A DNA stretch of 64,000 nucleotides, taken from contig JAFGFM010000038.1 of assembly GCA_016931115.1 (NCBI GenBank), positions 21,800-85,799 on the forward strand. The letters run 5' to 3'. Of this stretch, positions 8,872 to 18,062 are shown in pieces (positions within the stretch are counted from its first letter, which is position 1; every line of letters begins with the position of its first letter). This DNA comes from Deltaproteobacteria bacterium (GTDB lineage: Bacteria > Desulfobacterota > DSM-4660 > Desulfatiglandales > HGW-15). The notes below the pieces were generated by a model. That model saw only the letters and a program-made list of their open reading frames with translations. It did no database searches and was not told the DNA's origin. A program made the position numbers and the translations under genes.

Positions 8872-9596
8872 CCTTTCAAGAGATACTTAGTCTTTACATT
8901 CTGAAGGGCATGGAATATATTGCCCTTTATCTTTCTGTTGCTCCTGTAAAGGGTGGTAAGCATATTTTTTATCTCTTCACGCTTTGATCTGCCTGATGTG
9001 GGGCAGCAGGTCTCAATATCAGGAAACTCCATATCTTTTGCATATCTCTTAATCAAGTTTTCATCAGCCATAAAGAGGGGCCTTATTATTCTTATCTTTC
9101 CATCAAAGAAATCCTGCACAGGGAGCATGGTGCTTATAGAACCACCATAGAACATGTTTATAAAGAGGGTTTCTATTATGTCATCCTTATGATGACCAAG
9201 TGCGATTTTGTTGCACCCCAGTTCTGCGGCGAGTTTAAACACATGCTTTCTTCTCTGCCTGGCGCAGAAAAAGCATGGGTTTTCAAGGTTCTCAGGGCTG
9301 TGTGCCCTTGGCCCGAAGTCCCCTGTGATTATCCTGTAGCTGAAGCCATGCTCCTCAAAATATGCCTCTATCTTACGGGCGTTATCCCCGCCAAATCCAG
9401 GGTCAACATGAACTGCTAATATCTCATATTTTATGGGAAGCCTCGCAAGTCTTTCATTCATCAGCCACAAAAGGGACATGCTGTCTTTCCCGCCTGACAC
9501 AGAAACAAGTATCTTATCACCCTCTTCGGTCATGCTGTATTTATGGATGGCTTTACCCATAAGCCTCTTCATCTCCTTATGGGCAAACCCACTCAT
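8853..9596 (-). CDS. TtcA/TilS-like PP-loop tRNA thiolation ATPase
   Basis: PP-loop 'ILVSVSGGKDSMSLLWL'; 'CFFCARQRRKHVFKLAAELGCNKIALGHHKDDIIETLFINMFYGG'. Confidence 0.88.
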   Translation of the reverse strand: MSGFAHKEMKRLMGKAIHKYSMTEEGDKILVSVSGGKDSMSLLWLMNERLARLPIKYEILAVHVDPGFGGDNARKIEAYFEEHGFSYRIITGDFGPRAHSPENLENPCFFCARQRRKHVFKLAAELGCNKIALGHHKDDIIETLFINMFYGGSISTMLPVQDFFDGKIRIIRPLFMADENLIKRYAKDMEFPDIETCCPTSGRSKREEIKNMLTTLYRSNRKIKGNIFHALQNVKTKYLLKGTANKR

Positions 9597-10252
9597 TTGT
9601 AATCCCGCGCACCGAAAAGCCTTGTGCCTATCCTTACAAGGTTTGCTCCCTCCTCTATTGCAATTTTGTAAGAGTCTGACATTCCCATGGAAAGGTACTT
9701 CATCTCTGCCCCTTCCAGGTTTTCATCTTTTATATGGTCAAATATCTCTCTTGTTTTTCTGAAGCAGGGCCTGAGCGCTTCAGGGTCTGTAGTGAGCGGC
9801 CCCATTGTCATGAGCCCCATAACACGGATATTTGAGAGGGTAGCGATCTCCTTTATGAGAGTTATGGCGCTATCAGGCATAACGCCTGCCTTCTGATCCT
9901 CCTCTCCGCTGTTTATCTCTATGAGCACTGGCATGGTCTTGCCCATCTCTTTACATGCCCTGTCTACAAGGGTACAGAGCTTCATGGAGTCTATGGTCTC
10001 TATCATGTCAAAGATGGTTACAGCCTTTTTAACCTTGTTCTTCTGCAGGTGGCCGATCATGTGCCATTTAACTCTATTTCCTATTTTATTAAATGCTTGC
10101 TCTGCCTCCTGCACATAGTTTTCACCCACTATCGTGAGCCCTGCATCAATGGCCTCCATGATTTCGGAAGGCGTTCTTGTCTTGGCAGCTCCCACAAGGG
10201 TTACCCCCTGAGGCAGCCCTGCAAGTATCATTTTTACCTCTTCCCTTATCAT
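9593..10252 (-). CDS. YggS/PROSC family PLP homeostasis protein
   Basis: 'LVGAAKTRTPSEIMEAIDAGLTIVGENYVQEA', 'WHMIGHLQKNKVKKA', 'LSMGMSDSYKIAIEEGANLVRIGTRLFGAR'. Internal ATG at 10252 chosen; the longer ORF overlaps the upstream gene. Confidence 0.93.
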   Translation of the reverse strand: MIREEVKMILAGLPQGVTLVGAAKTRTPSEIMEAIDAGLTIVGENYVQEAEQAFNKIGNRVKWHMIGHLQKNKVKKAVTIFDMIETIDSMKLCTLVDRACKEMGKTMPVLIEINSGEEDQKAGVMPDSAITLIKEIATLSNIRVMGLMTMGPLTTDPEALRPCFRKTREIFDHIKDENLEGAEMKYLSMGMSDSYKIAIEEGANLVRIGTRLFGARDYK

Positions 10253-10271
10253 CCCTTTCTCCAGCTGCCCC

Positions 10272-11318
10272 TTACTGTAAATCTTTCCAGAAATCCCTGT
10301 GAACTTCAAGAACAGGCCTAAGGGCAGAATCAACTATTGTATTATTTGCCTTTTGCAGCATGGCTTCAGGATTGGTTTTGCTGATGTCAGCAAGTTCTTC
10401 AAGTACCGACTTTACAGAATTTCTCTGCCCCCTGATATCATATCCGCCCTCAAGGGTAATTACCATTCTGCCATTACAGCAGGTATCAGCAATATCCATC
10501 AGAACCCTGGTAAGGCCGGCAAAACCCTGTGGAGTAACACTCATATTGCTCAAGGGATCATGCACATGTATATCAAACCCGGCAGAGACAAGTATCAGAT
10601 CAGGCATGAACTTTAACGCAACTGGTTTGAGTACCCTGTTATAGATGGATACAAAATCGCCGTCACCAAACCCTGTGGATAGAGGAACATTTACCGTGTA
10701 ACCAGCCCCTTTGCCTGAGCCAACTTCACCATAGGAACCGGTGCCAGGATAATAAGGATACTGGTGGGTGGAAAAATAGAGTATGGTATCATCCCTCTCA
10801 AAGGAGTGCTGGGTGCCGTTTCCATGATGAACATCCCAGTCCACAATAAGCACCCGGTTCAGCTTCAGGGTTTTTCTTGCATACATGGCGGCAACAGCAA
10901 TATTATTGAATAGACAGAATCCCATTGCAGCAGAACGCTCTGCATGGTGTCCGGGAGGTCTTACAAGGGCAAATGCATTGTCCAGTTCACCGGAGTTCAC
11001 CATCCTTACGGCCTCGCAAAGTCCCCCTGCTGCCAGCAGGGCGGCCCTGTATGAACCTTTGGATGTCTGGGTGTCCGGATCAAGATACACTGTGTCGAGC
11101 CCGTCGGTTGCTGCGATTTTGTCAATGTAATCTGGGGTGTGAATATTTAGCAGCTCATCCCTCAAGGCCTCCCTTACCGGTACATTGATAAACATATCCT
11201 TCATCTCGCTGTCAAGCATCCGGTATATTGCCTCAAGGCGTTCAGGGCTCTCAGGATGGCCCTCTCCCATGTTGTGTTCCAGATACCTGTTATCACGAAC
11301 TATCCCGGTCTTTCTCAT
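10272..11318 (-). CDS. Histone deacetylase-like / acetoin utilisation family deacetylase
   Basis: 'GHPESPERLEAIY', 'VRPPGHHAERSAAMGFCLFNNIAVAA', 'VLIVDWDVHHGNGTQHSFERDDTILYFSTHQYPYYPGTG', 'VSAGFDIHVHDPL'. Confidence 0.95.
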   Translation of the reverse strand: MRKTGIVRDNRYLEHNMGEGHPESPERLEAIYRMLDSEMKDMFINVPVREALRDELLNIHTPDYIDKIAATDGLDTVYLDPDTQTSKGSYRAALLAAGGLCEAVRMVNSGELDNAFALVRPPGHHAERSAAMGFCLFNNIAVAAMYARKTLKLNRVLIVDWDVHHGNGTQHSFERDDTILYFSTHQYPYYPGTGSYGEVGSGKGAGYTVNVPLSTGFGDGDFVSIYNRVLKPVALKFMPDLILVSAGFDIHVHDPLSNMSVTPQGFAGLTRVLMDIADTCCNGRMVITLEGGYDIRGQRNSVKSVLEELADISKTNPEAMLQKANNTIVDSALRPVLEVHRDFWKDLQ

Positions 11319-11493
11319 TTCAAGCCTCCATATCAAAGATTATTTGAATAGGGTACTGCCCCCATGAGTTCAAATAGAGCATGCAATGGGGTATACACCT
11401 GAATTAAGCATATGCAAAACTCGAACTTGATTATAGGCAACAGGTTCTGATACCATAACCGGCACAAAACCTTAATAAAAAAGGTGTATTTTT

Positions 11494-11802
11494 ATGTTTT
11501 TTTTTATCGGGGGCATTCAGCCCAAAATTGCCTTTGTTGATAAAGAGCCTGTGTTATGCCCTTCGTGCGGTCTTTTAAAGGCCAGATATAAAAGGGTCGA
11601 TCAGTATATATCCTTGTTTTTTATCCCTATTTTTCCAATAAAAAGAGGCGACCCTTTCCTTTTCTGTGACAGATGCGGTTTGCAGACCCTGGGAGTGGTA
11701 ACAGGGAATCTTTACGAATATGACCAGCCTCTCTGCAAAAACTGCGGCAGCAAAATCAAAAAAGATTTTATCTATTGTCCTTTTTGCGGGAAATCATTAT
11801 AA
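11494..11802 (+). CDS. Zinc-ribbon protein
   Basis: Paired CxxC motifs: 'LCPSCG', 'FCDRCG', 'LCKNCG', 'YCPFCG'. Confidence 0.7.
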   Translation: MFFFIGGIQPKIAFVDKEPVLCPSCGLLKARYKRVDQYISLFFIPIFPIKRGDPFLFCDRCGLQTLGVVTGNLYEYDQPLCKNCGSKIKKDFIYCPFCGKSL

Positions 11803-11828
11803 AGGTGAATAATAAAACAGAGTAATAA

Positions 11829-12137
11829 ATGAAAAAAAAGCAGAGCGAACAAAATGAAGAGATACTGAGCCAGATAGAGGAGCTTGCAAAAAACCTCGGC
11901 ATAACGGTCAGGTATGAAAAGATAATGAGAGAAAGCGCGTTTTTCCCCGGGGGGTTTTGCAGGGTCAAGGATAAAAATCTTATAATAATAAACTCAAAGG
12001 CATCCCTGGATGACAAGATAGAGATTATGGGAAGGGCGCTCCTTCCCTTTGACCTGAGCCAGATATATGTGCTCCCGGCTATCCGGGAGCTGATAGACAG
12101 TTTTGGTGAGAGCCAGCAGGCCAGCCAGCCGGATTAA
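11829..12137 (+). CDS. Conserved hypothetical protein
   Basis: 102-aa ORF in intergenic space with bacterial-like composition. Confidence 0.6.
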   Translation: MKKKQSEQNEEILSQIEELAKNLGITVRYEKIMRESAFFPGGFCRVKDKNLIIINSKASLDDKIEIMGRALLPFDLSQIYVLPAIRELIDSFGESQQASQPD

Positions 12138-13969
12138 GCGCCCTTTTTCCCCTTTTGTCTGCTGGTCCTTTTATAGAGTTCAAGATACCTGGTAAGGGCA
12201 AGCTTCATCTCCTTTCTTTCACATATCTCCTGAATACCCCTGATCTCATGATAGTAATTGAGATTATGGTAGATATCCCCTGATATCCTGTGCAGGGCCT
12301 GCGACCTTACGAGGTTTTCATCCACAGGAAAACCCCTTGACTCCATCACCCTGGGGCCGGTAAAGATCACCAGCGCCCCCGGTTCAGCGATTGTTATATC
12401 ACCCAGTGCGGCATAGCTTGCTATTGCCCCACCTGTGGCCGGGTCTGCAAGGATAGAGATATACGGGAGCCCGGTTTTCTTTAGTCTTTCTACTGACTCT
12501 ATGGTTTTTACCATCTGCATGAGGGCTGATATGCCCTCATAAAGCCTTGCCCCCCCTGAGCAGCATACACTTATAAAGGGCAGGTTCTCCTGTATGGCAT
12601 AATCTACAGCCCTTCGGAATTTCTCGCCAAATACAACGCCCATTGAACCGCCGCAGTAGTAGAATTCACTTATTGCCATAACTGCCTGAAAGTGGTTTAT
12701 CCTTGCGTTGCCAGTGACAAGTGACTCCTTGAACCTTGACCTCCCCTCCTGCCTTTTAAGAAAATCCCTGTAATAACCTGTGAGTGAATCGCTTTCAAGG
12801 AGGTCCTCAACTGTGAGATTCCGGTAGAGTTCATGAAAGGTGCCCTCATCGCTAAGGCATCTTATCCAGTCCTCTGCACCCAGGGTATAGGAGTATCCGC
12901 ATTTCGGGCATACATAAAAATTCTTTTGAAAATCATTGAGTGCAATAAGCTCCCCGCACCCTTCTGTACGGCTTTCCTTTCCAGGCACCCCTCCGCACTC
13001 TATGAATTCCTGCCCCTTGTTTATCTCCTGGGACCAGCCATAATCGTCACCCACCTCCACATTACTGGAAAAATTTACAATCTTGATATTGGGAGGCACC
13101 TTCCTGAAAAAATGCTTTATGGGTGTTTCTATGTAACGCTTGATATCATGCAGGGTTCCGCTCCCCTTTAAAAGCCCGAATTCCCTTGCCCTCTCTGCCC
13201 TTTTTTTCAGGAGCTTTTTTATTTTCTGCTTTGAAAGGTCTTTAATGGCCTTTGTAAGAAACTCATTTACATATCCTGCCATCTCCTCCCCGTTTGTAAC
13301 ATTCTGGGCTGAAGGGACAATGCGTTCAATAACCCCAAGTTTTTTGAGCTCCTTTGCAGTGGGTTTCAGGATAGTAAGTGCATCATTGATCTTTTCCGCA
13401 TCCCTGAAAAGTATAGATGCCGTGCTTTCGGGAGGGGCAGTAGCATAAAGTGCATCATCCATCTGCCCCCTTATATCTGTATACTGTATTGCAAGGGCGC
13501 CGCCGCTCCCCCCTTCTCCTATCACAAGGGATATTGTCCTTACTGGTATGGTCAAAAATTCCCTTATAAGGTGCGCTATAAAAAAGGCCTGAAAATGCCT
13601 TGCTGATTCCATGGAGATATCTGCGCCGTAAGTGTCTACCATGCAGAAGATATATGTCTTTTCAAGGTCTGATGCACGTACCTTTTTAAGAATATTCAAA
13701 ATTGTGGAGTGATCCCCTGATGTGAGCATTCCGTAATTGAGCTTATTAAGGTCAGCCTGACTCTTGAGGTCATTTATCTTTGGTTTCTGCTGTCCTATGA
13801 CATAGAGATCCTTTTCCATAAAGGAGCAAGTCCCGGCAACAAGGGAACCATCACCTGTATCCATCTTTTTGAAGCCCGGAAATAGCCTCTCAATAAAATC
13901 CGAACTCCTCGGACGCATCGGGTGCCTGGTACGCTTTTTAAAAATATCTACAAGATCCATCTTTGCCAT
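12134..13969 (-). CDS. Fused acetyl-CoA carboxylase carboxyltransferase (AccA-like then AccD-like)
   Basis: N-half AccA-like 'FFIAHLIREFLTIPVRTISLVIGEGGSGGALAI...ATAPPESTASILFRDAEKINDALTILKPTAKELKKLGVI'; C-half AccD-like 'FYVCPKCGYSYTLGAEDWIRCLSDEGTFHEL...FGEKFRRAVDYAIQENLPFISVCCSGGARLYEG...VSILADPATGGAIASYAALGDITIAEPGALVIFTGPRV'. Confidence 0.9.
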   Translation of the reverse strand: MAKMDLVDIFKKRTRHPMRPRSSDFIERLFPGFKKMDTGDGSLVAGTCSFMEKDLYVIGQQKPKINDLKSQADLNKLNYGMLTSGDHSTILNILKKVRASDLEKTYIFCMVDTYGADISMESARHFQAFFIAHLIREFLTIPVRTISLVIGEGGSGGALAIQYTDIRGQMDDALYATAPPESTASILFRDAEKINDALTILKPTAKELKKLGVIERIVPSAQNVTNGEEMAGYVNEFLTKAIKDLSKQKIKKLLKKRAERAREFGLLKGSGTLHDIKRYIETPIKHFFRKVPPNIKIVNFSSNVEVGDDYGWSQEINKGQEFIECGGVPGKESRTEGCGELIALNDFQKNFYVCPKCGYSYTLGAEDWIRCLSDEGTFHELYRNLTVEDLLESDSLTGYYRDFLKRQEGRSRFKESLVTGNARINHFQAVMAISEFYYCGGSMGVVFGEKFRRAVDYAIQENLPFISVCCSGGARLYEGISALMQMVKTIESVERLKKTGLPYISILADPATGGAIASYAALGDITIAEPGALVIFTGPRVMESRGFPVDENLVRSQALHRISGDIYHNLNYYHEIRGIQEICERKEMKLALTRYLELYKRTSRQKGKKGA

Positions 13970-14149
13970 TATAGATGTCCTTTCAAACTAAAAATATGTG
14001 AACAGTGACAAGGCCACTGTCTAAACAGTCTGTTCTTTTTACCACATTCCCTGCCTGATATATAGCCAGAAAAAAAGGAGGGTTTAACATGCTTTTTAAA
14101 CCGGATCAAGCCTATATTGACTGGCTATATCTCTTTATTTATCAGCAGG

Positions 14150-17100
14150 TTAAGGATCTGGTGCATCTTTACTCCCCCCATCTTCTGCATTTTCAGGGGC
14201 GGTTTTTGAGCTCCCCTTTGCCGCATTACCGATATTTTCAATAATCCTTATGGGGGTAAGAAGCGCCCTTTTGAATACCCCCAGTAGACCCTTGAGGTTT
14301 TCTGTCGGGACAATAACCATCTTAGGTTTACTCCATGGGCCGGTAACATCATAACCAACTGTGAATAATGTCTCGTTATCTTCTACCAGTATACGACCTA
14401 CAATAGGTATATGGCTCAGAATAAAATCAAGATTCCCCAAAGGCTGAACAAGGAGCCTTATATTGTGAGTCTTAAGATCGAGGTTCTCCTCCCCTGAGCC
14501 TACTGCATTGAAGGCCGGGCTCTTCATGACAAACTCCTCTGTTTCAAGCACACCCTTTTCTATCAGGCCTGTTCCCTGCAGGCTGTGAAAATAAAAGCCA
14601 TTTTCATCCTTCATCCCCTCAGGCCGCTCCATAAACTTGTCAGGGAAATTCAGTGACTCAAGTATCCTGGGAAAGATCATTGAGTGTTTTAAAAGCCCCT
14701 GAGTGATGGTGAGGTCATCAATCTTGCCATATAGGTTGGTTGCCACATGATTTTTTTTAGCACCTTTTATATTTAAGGATGTGTTAATTGTCAGGGTGCC
14801 TTTTATGCCTGTGTCATTAAACCCTGCCTCAGAAATGAGCTTATCGATTGGCTGGTTTTCAAGGGTAACTCTGCCGGTTATATCAATATTGCCAGACTCA
14901 GCCCTGTCAATCAGGCCATTGAGCGAGAGCTTACCCTTCTCAAGATCAGCAGAAAGCTGCTTAATGGAGATATCATGATCCGAGATGTCGATTTCCGTGT
15001 TCAGGTTCCTGAATGCAAGTTTTCGCCAGATACCTTCTGAGGCATTCAGCTTAAGATGGATATCAGGTGTGTCAAACCTCTTGCTGCTCTTCCCTTGATT
15101 GGTCTCCCCGCTGCCCATGACTATCCCGGTAAGATCCATATATTCGGATGTGATCAGAAGCTCGGCCATTACCCTGTCCCACCCGTGCAGCATTCCCTTC
15201 ATGCTCAGGGGGTGACCGTCCAGCTTCATATCACACCTGTTTATAAATCCCTTTTCCCCGGCAAGATCCATGTGGAATGAGAGGTCACCAATTGAAAGGG
15301 GAAACAGCTCCTTTTCAAGAAAGATGTGATCTCCTGCGACGTTTCCGGTAATCTGCATCCCATTTATCCCCTTTTCAGGGAAAGAGAGGTCAAGGTTGCA
15401 GCCAACCTGGCCTGTTAACTCTTTTTTCTTTCCACCTCTCTTTATCTCGATATCCTGAAGAGACAGATCATTGCCCATGACCCTGAGGCGGTTGAGCCTT
15501 TTGTCCTTAAGGCTGTATTCTCCTGACAGGTTAATAAGGGATTTCCCGATCCTCATCTCTACTGTGTCAAGTAAAAGCATTCCTTTATCAGGCTGGGTAA
15601 GGTCAAATGATATGCGGTTACCCCTGCCCACCCCATTGATAAGCATCATATCTGTTTCCATTACGAGGTTTCTGGTATCAACCTCTCCTGAGTACCTGTA
15701 TGACCCATTATCCCCTGTAACCGTGACATTTACCGGAAAGGTTCTTCTGAAAACAAATGGAAAATTGCCTGGGGCCAGGCCTGATTTTACAAGCCTGTTT
15801 ATGTCTGCCTGCCCCTTTATTTCAGCACGGGTAAACTTTAGTTCGTTCCCTGTTATCAGGATTGGACCGGCCACATCAAAGGGCATATCCCCGAAAAGGC
15901 CGCTACCATCAAAGCTGCCGGTTTTATCTTCAGGGAAATGAAATGTTATCCGGCTGAATTTTAACGGGAGATCTAAAGGCCTTTTGTTGTAAAGGGTCTC
16001 TGTGAAGGTGAAATCCCCTGTAAGTATCCTTGGCCCTTTCCAGTCTTTCCTGTAACCAATAACAGTTTTTGCAGAAAGCCTGCCTGTAAGCTCGCTGTAT
16101 GCATCAATCTTCTCACGGGCGGTTTCAGGTATAAACTCAAGGTGGCGGTGAGTTAAGAGCTCCTGTATATCAAAATCACCCTCAACTGATATAGTAAAAA
16201 CCGGGGGGTGGGCGGTTATACCTTTAACATGAACAGATGCCTCATTCACCCTTGATTGGCCGAACAGACCTGAAAGCCCCTTTACAGCAAGGTTGCCATC
16301 CCTGATATCAACAGTGGCAGAGACCCCTGAGACAGGCATTTGTATGCCCATGTTTGCCAGGGTGAATGACTCGCATGTGAGTGTCAGCCCAATAACAGAG
16401 CTGTTCTTTTCATCTGAAATATGCCTGAACTGATCAGCCCTTCCTTTAATCAAAATCTCATCCATCCTCACCCGCCCCTGTTCAAACAGGGGGAAAAGGC
16501 TATCCTTTAACCAGGGTGAGGTTATTTGAAATGGGAAGTAGCGGCTGAAGAGCTCTATGGGCATAAAGGGGCCTTTTGCCCTGAGCCTGAAATAGGGATT
16601 GTCTCTATTTCTCAGGTCTATGGTCGAATCAAGATCAAAATCAAGCTCTCTGTTTTTCATTTTAAGAGAGGTAACCTCAATGGTTTTATCCTTTATTGAG
16701 GCATTAAGAGTGCAGTTAAGAGAGGCGATCTCAAAGGACTTTGACCTCTTCTTATTGATAAGTGTGAATAAAACAGCCCTTGTGTCTATTTTACCCTCAA
16801 TGGTGATACCCTTTGCCATGCCGCCTGAAATATTCAGGGTGCTCTCTATGACCCCTTTTTTCATTGTTACATATTTTTTTGGCCAGGGTATCCATTCAAG
16901 GGGGGCTCCCTCTGTTTTCATTGTTACCTGCAGGGTGCTTTCAGAGATATCATCAGGATCAATTTCAGTTATCCCCTGCATATTAAAACCGCTCTTTTTC
17001 CCCCTGTATCCTATCTTTCCACTGATAGATATCTGCAGGGAGTTTGATGCGATGTTAGTACGCTCAACCCTGATATGGATCTTTTCTGCCCCCATGGCTG

Positions 17101-17578
17101 AAGGCCCATGCACCAGGATTTCAACATCCTCCATCTCAAGAAGCCTGAACCTCCCTGTAAAAAGCGAGGATATGTTAAATGAGCCCTTTTTCTCTTTCCT
17201 GATAAAGGCCATTATGTCTGTTTCATCGAGCCTGATTACAGGATGTCTTATGTCAACGCTGACCGGCATAAAGTCGCCTGACAGAAGCCGCAATTTACTG
17301 AACCGGAAGTTAAGGCTCATTGCCTCTATACTGTGACCAGTGCCCCTGAATTGTATTTTCACTCCCTTTAAATTTACCCCGGCAACGCCAAGGATATCAA
17401 GCCCCATCGCTTCTGCCTCAATATCCATGCCGAGTCTGTTACAGATATCCTTGATAATGTAGTGCTGGACATCGGCTCTCTTAAGGAGATGATTGATAAA
17501 AGCAAGACCGGAAAAGAGTATCAGCAGTAACAGCCCGGACAGGATGATATATTTGCGGATATTTCTGCCGGGCTTCAT
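14150..17578 (-). CDS. AsmA-like / YhdP-like large membrane-anchored protein
   Basis: 1142 aa, N-terminal TM, repetitive beta-rich sequence, C-terminal 'LLVQPLGNLDFILSHIPIVGRILVEDNETLFTVGYDVTGPWSKPKM' typical of AsmA-C/DUF3971 proteins. Confidence 0.75.
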   Translation of the reverse strand: MKPGRNIRKYIILSGLLLLILFSGLAFINHLLKRADVQHYIIKDICNRLGMDIEAEAMGLDILGVAGVNLKGVKIQFRGTGHSIEAMSLNFRFSKLRLLSGDFMPVSVDIRHPVIRLDETDIMAFIRKEKKGSFNISSLFTGRFRLLEMEDVEILVHGPSAMGAEKIHIRVERTNIASNSLQISISGKIGYRGKKSGFNMQGITEIDPDDISESTLQVTMKTEGAPLEWIPWPKKYVTMKKGVIESTLNISGGMAKGITIEGKIDTRAVLFTLINKKRSKSFEIASLNCTLNASIKDKTIEVTSLKMKNRELDFDLDSTIDLRNRDNPYFRLRAKGPFMPIELFSRYFPFQITSPWLKDSLFPLFEQGRVRMDEILIKGRADQFRHISDEKNSSVIGLTLTCESFTLANMGIQMPVSGVSATVDIRDGNLAVKGLSGLFGQSRVNEASVHVKGITAHPPVFTISVEGDFDIQELLTHRHLEFIPETAREKIDAYSELTGRLSAKTVIGYRKDWKGPRILTGDFTFTETLYNKRPLDLPLKFSRITFHFPEDKTGSFDGSGLFGDMPFDVAGPILITGNELKFTRAEIKGQADINRLVKSGLAPGNFPFVFRRTFPVNVTVTGDNGSYRYSGEVDTRNLVMETDMMLINGVGRGNRISFDLTQPDKGMLLLDTVEMRIGKSLINLSGEYSLKDKRLNRLRVMGNDLSLQDIEIKRGGKKKELTGQVGCNLDLSFPEKGINGMQITGNVAGDHIFLEKELFPLSIGDLSFHMDLAGEKGFINRCDMKLDGHPLSMKGMLHGWDRVMAELLITSEYMDLTGIVMGSGETNQGKSSKRFDTPDIHLKLNASEGIWRKLAFRNLNTEIDISDHDISIKQLSADLEKGKLSLNGLIDRAESGNIDITGRVTLENQPIDKLISEAGFNDTGIKGTLTINTSLNIKGAKKNHVATNLYGKIDDLTITQGLLKHSMIFPRILESLNFPDKFMERPEGMKDENGFYFHSLQGTGLIEKGVLETEEFVMKSPAFNAVGSGEENLDLKTHNIRLLVQPLGNLDFILSHIPIVGRILVEDNETLFTVGYDVTGPWSKPKMVIVPTENLKGLLGVFKRALLTPIRIIENIGNAAKGSSKTAPENAEDGGSKDAPDP

Positions 17579-17583
17579 TGTGA

Positions 17584-18048
17584 TTACTTTGGCTTGCAGG
17601 GTTTTTCAGGATGTGCCATGAAGGCAAAATAATCCATGCATATCCTTCTATGGTCAAATGCCATTGTCTCGGGCAGGGTTTCAGCCGTAAATACCCTGGC
17701 AGAAAGTGCATCATCAGCGGCTATTGGCATGCCCTCTGCCTCTGCTATAAAGACCACTGATATGGTATGGTGCCTGGGGTCTCTTTCAGGGTCAGAATAG
17801 GCGCCAAGCTGGTATACAAGCCTTACATCAAGGGAGGTCTCCTCTTTTGCCTCCCGCACCGCTGCTGTTTCAAGGCTCTCACCATAGTCTACAAAACCGC
17901 CAGGTATGGCCCAGCCATAGGGCGGATTTTTTCTTTCAATCAGGACTATGCCCCCCCTTACCCTTATGATGATGTCCACGGTCGGGAAGGGGTTTTTATA
18001 CCTGAACAGGGCCTTTCCACATTCAGGGCAGATAAAGGTCTCTTTCAT
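17584..18048 (-). CDS. NUDIX hydrolase
   Basis: Nudix box '[26 protein letters not shown]'; N-terminal '[14 protein letters not shown]'. Confidence 0.94.
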   Translation of the reverse strand: MKETFICPECGKALFRYKNPFPTVDIIIRVRGGIVLIERKNPPYGWAIPGGFVDYGESLETAAVREAKEETSLDVRLVYQLGAYSDPERDPRHHTISVVFIAEAEGMPIAADDALSARVFTAETLPETMAFDHRRICMDYFAFMAHPEKPCKPK

Positions 18049-18062
18049 TATTGATTACCAGG

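Noticed and set aside
15471-17336. Several plus-strand ORFs (156-245 aa) opposite the AsmA-like gene
   Set aside because: Antisense to a single 1142-aa ORF; low-complexity Ser/Leu-rich translations typical of shadows.
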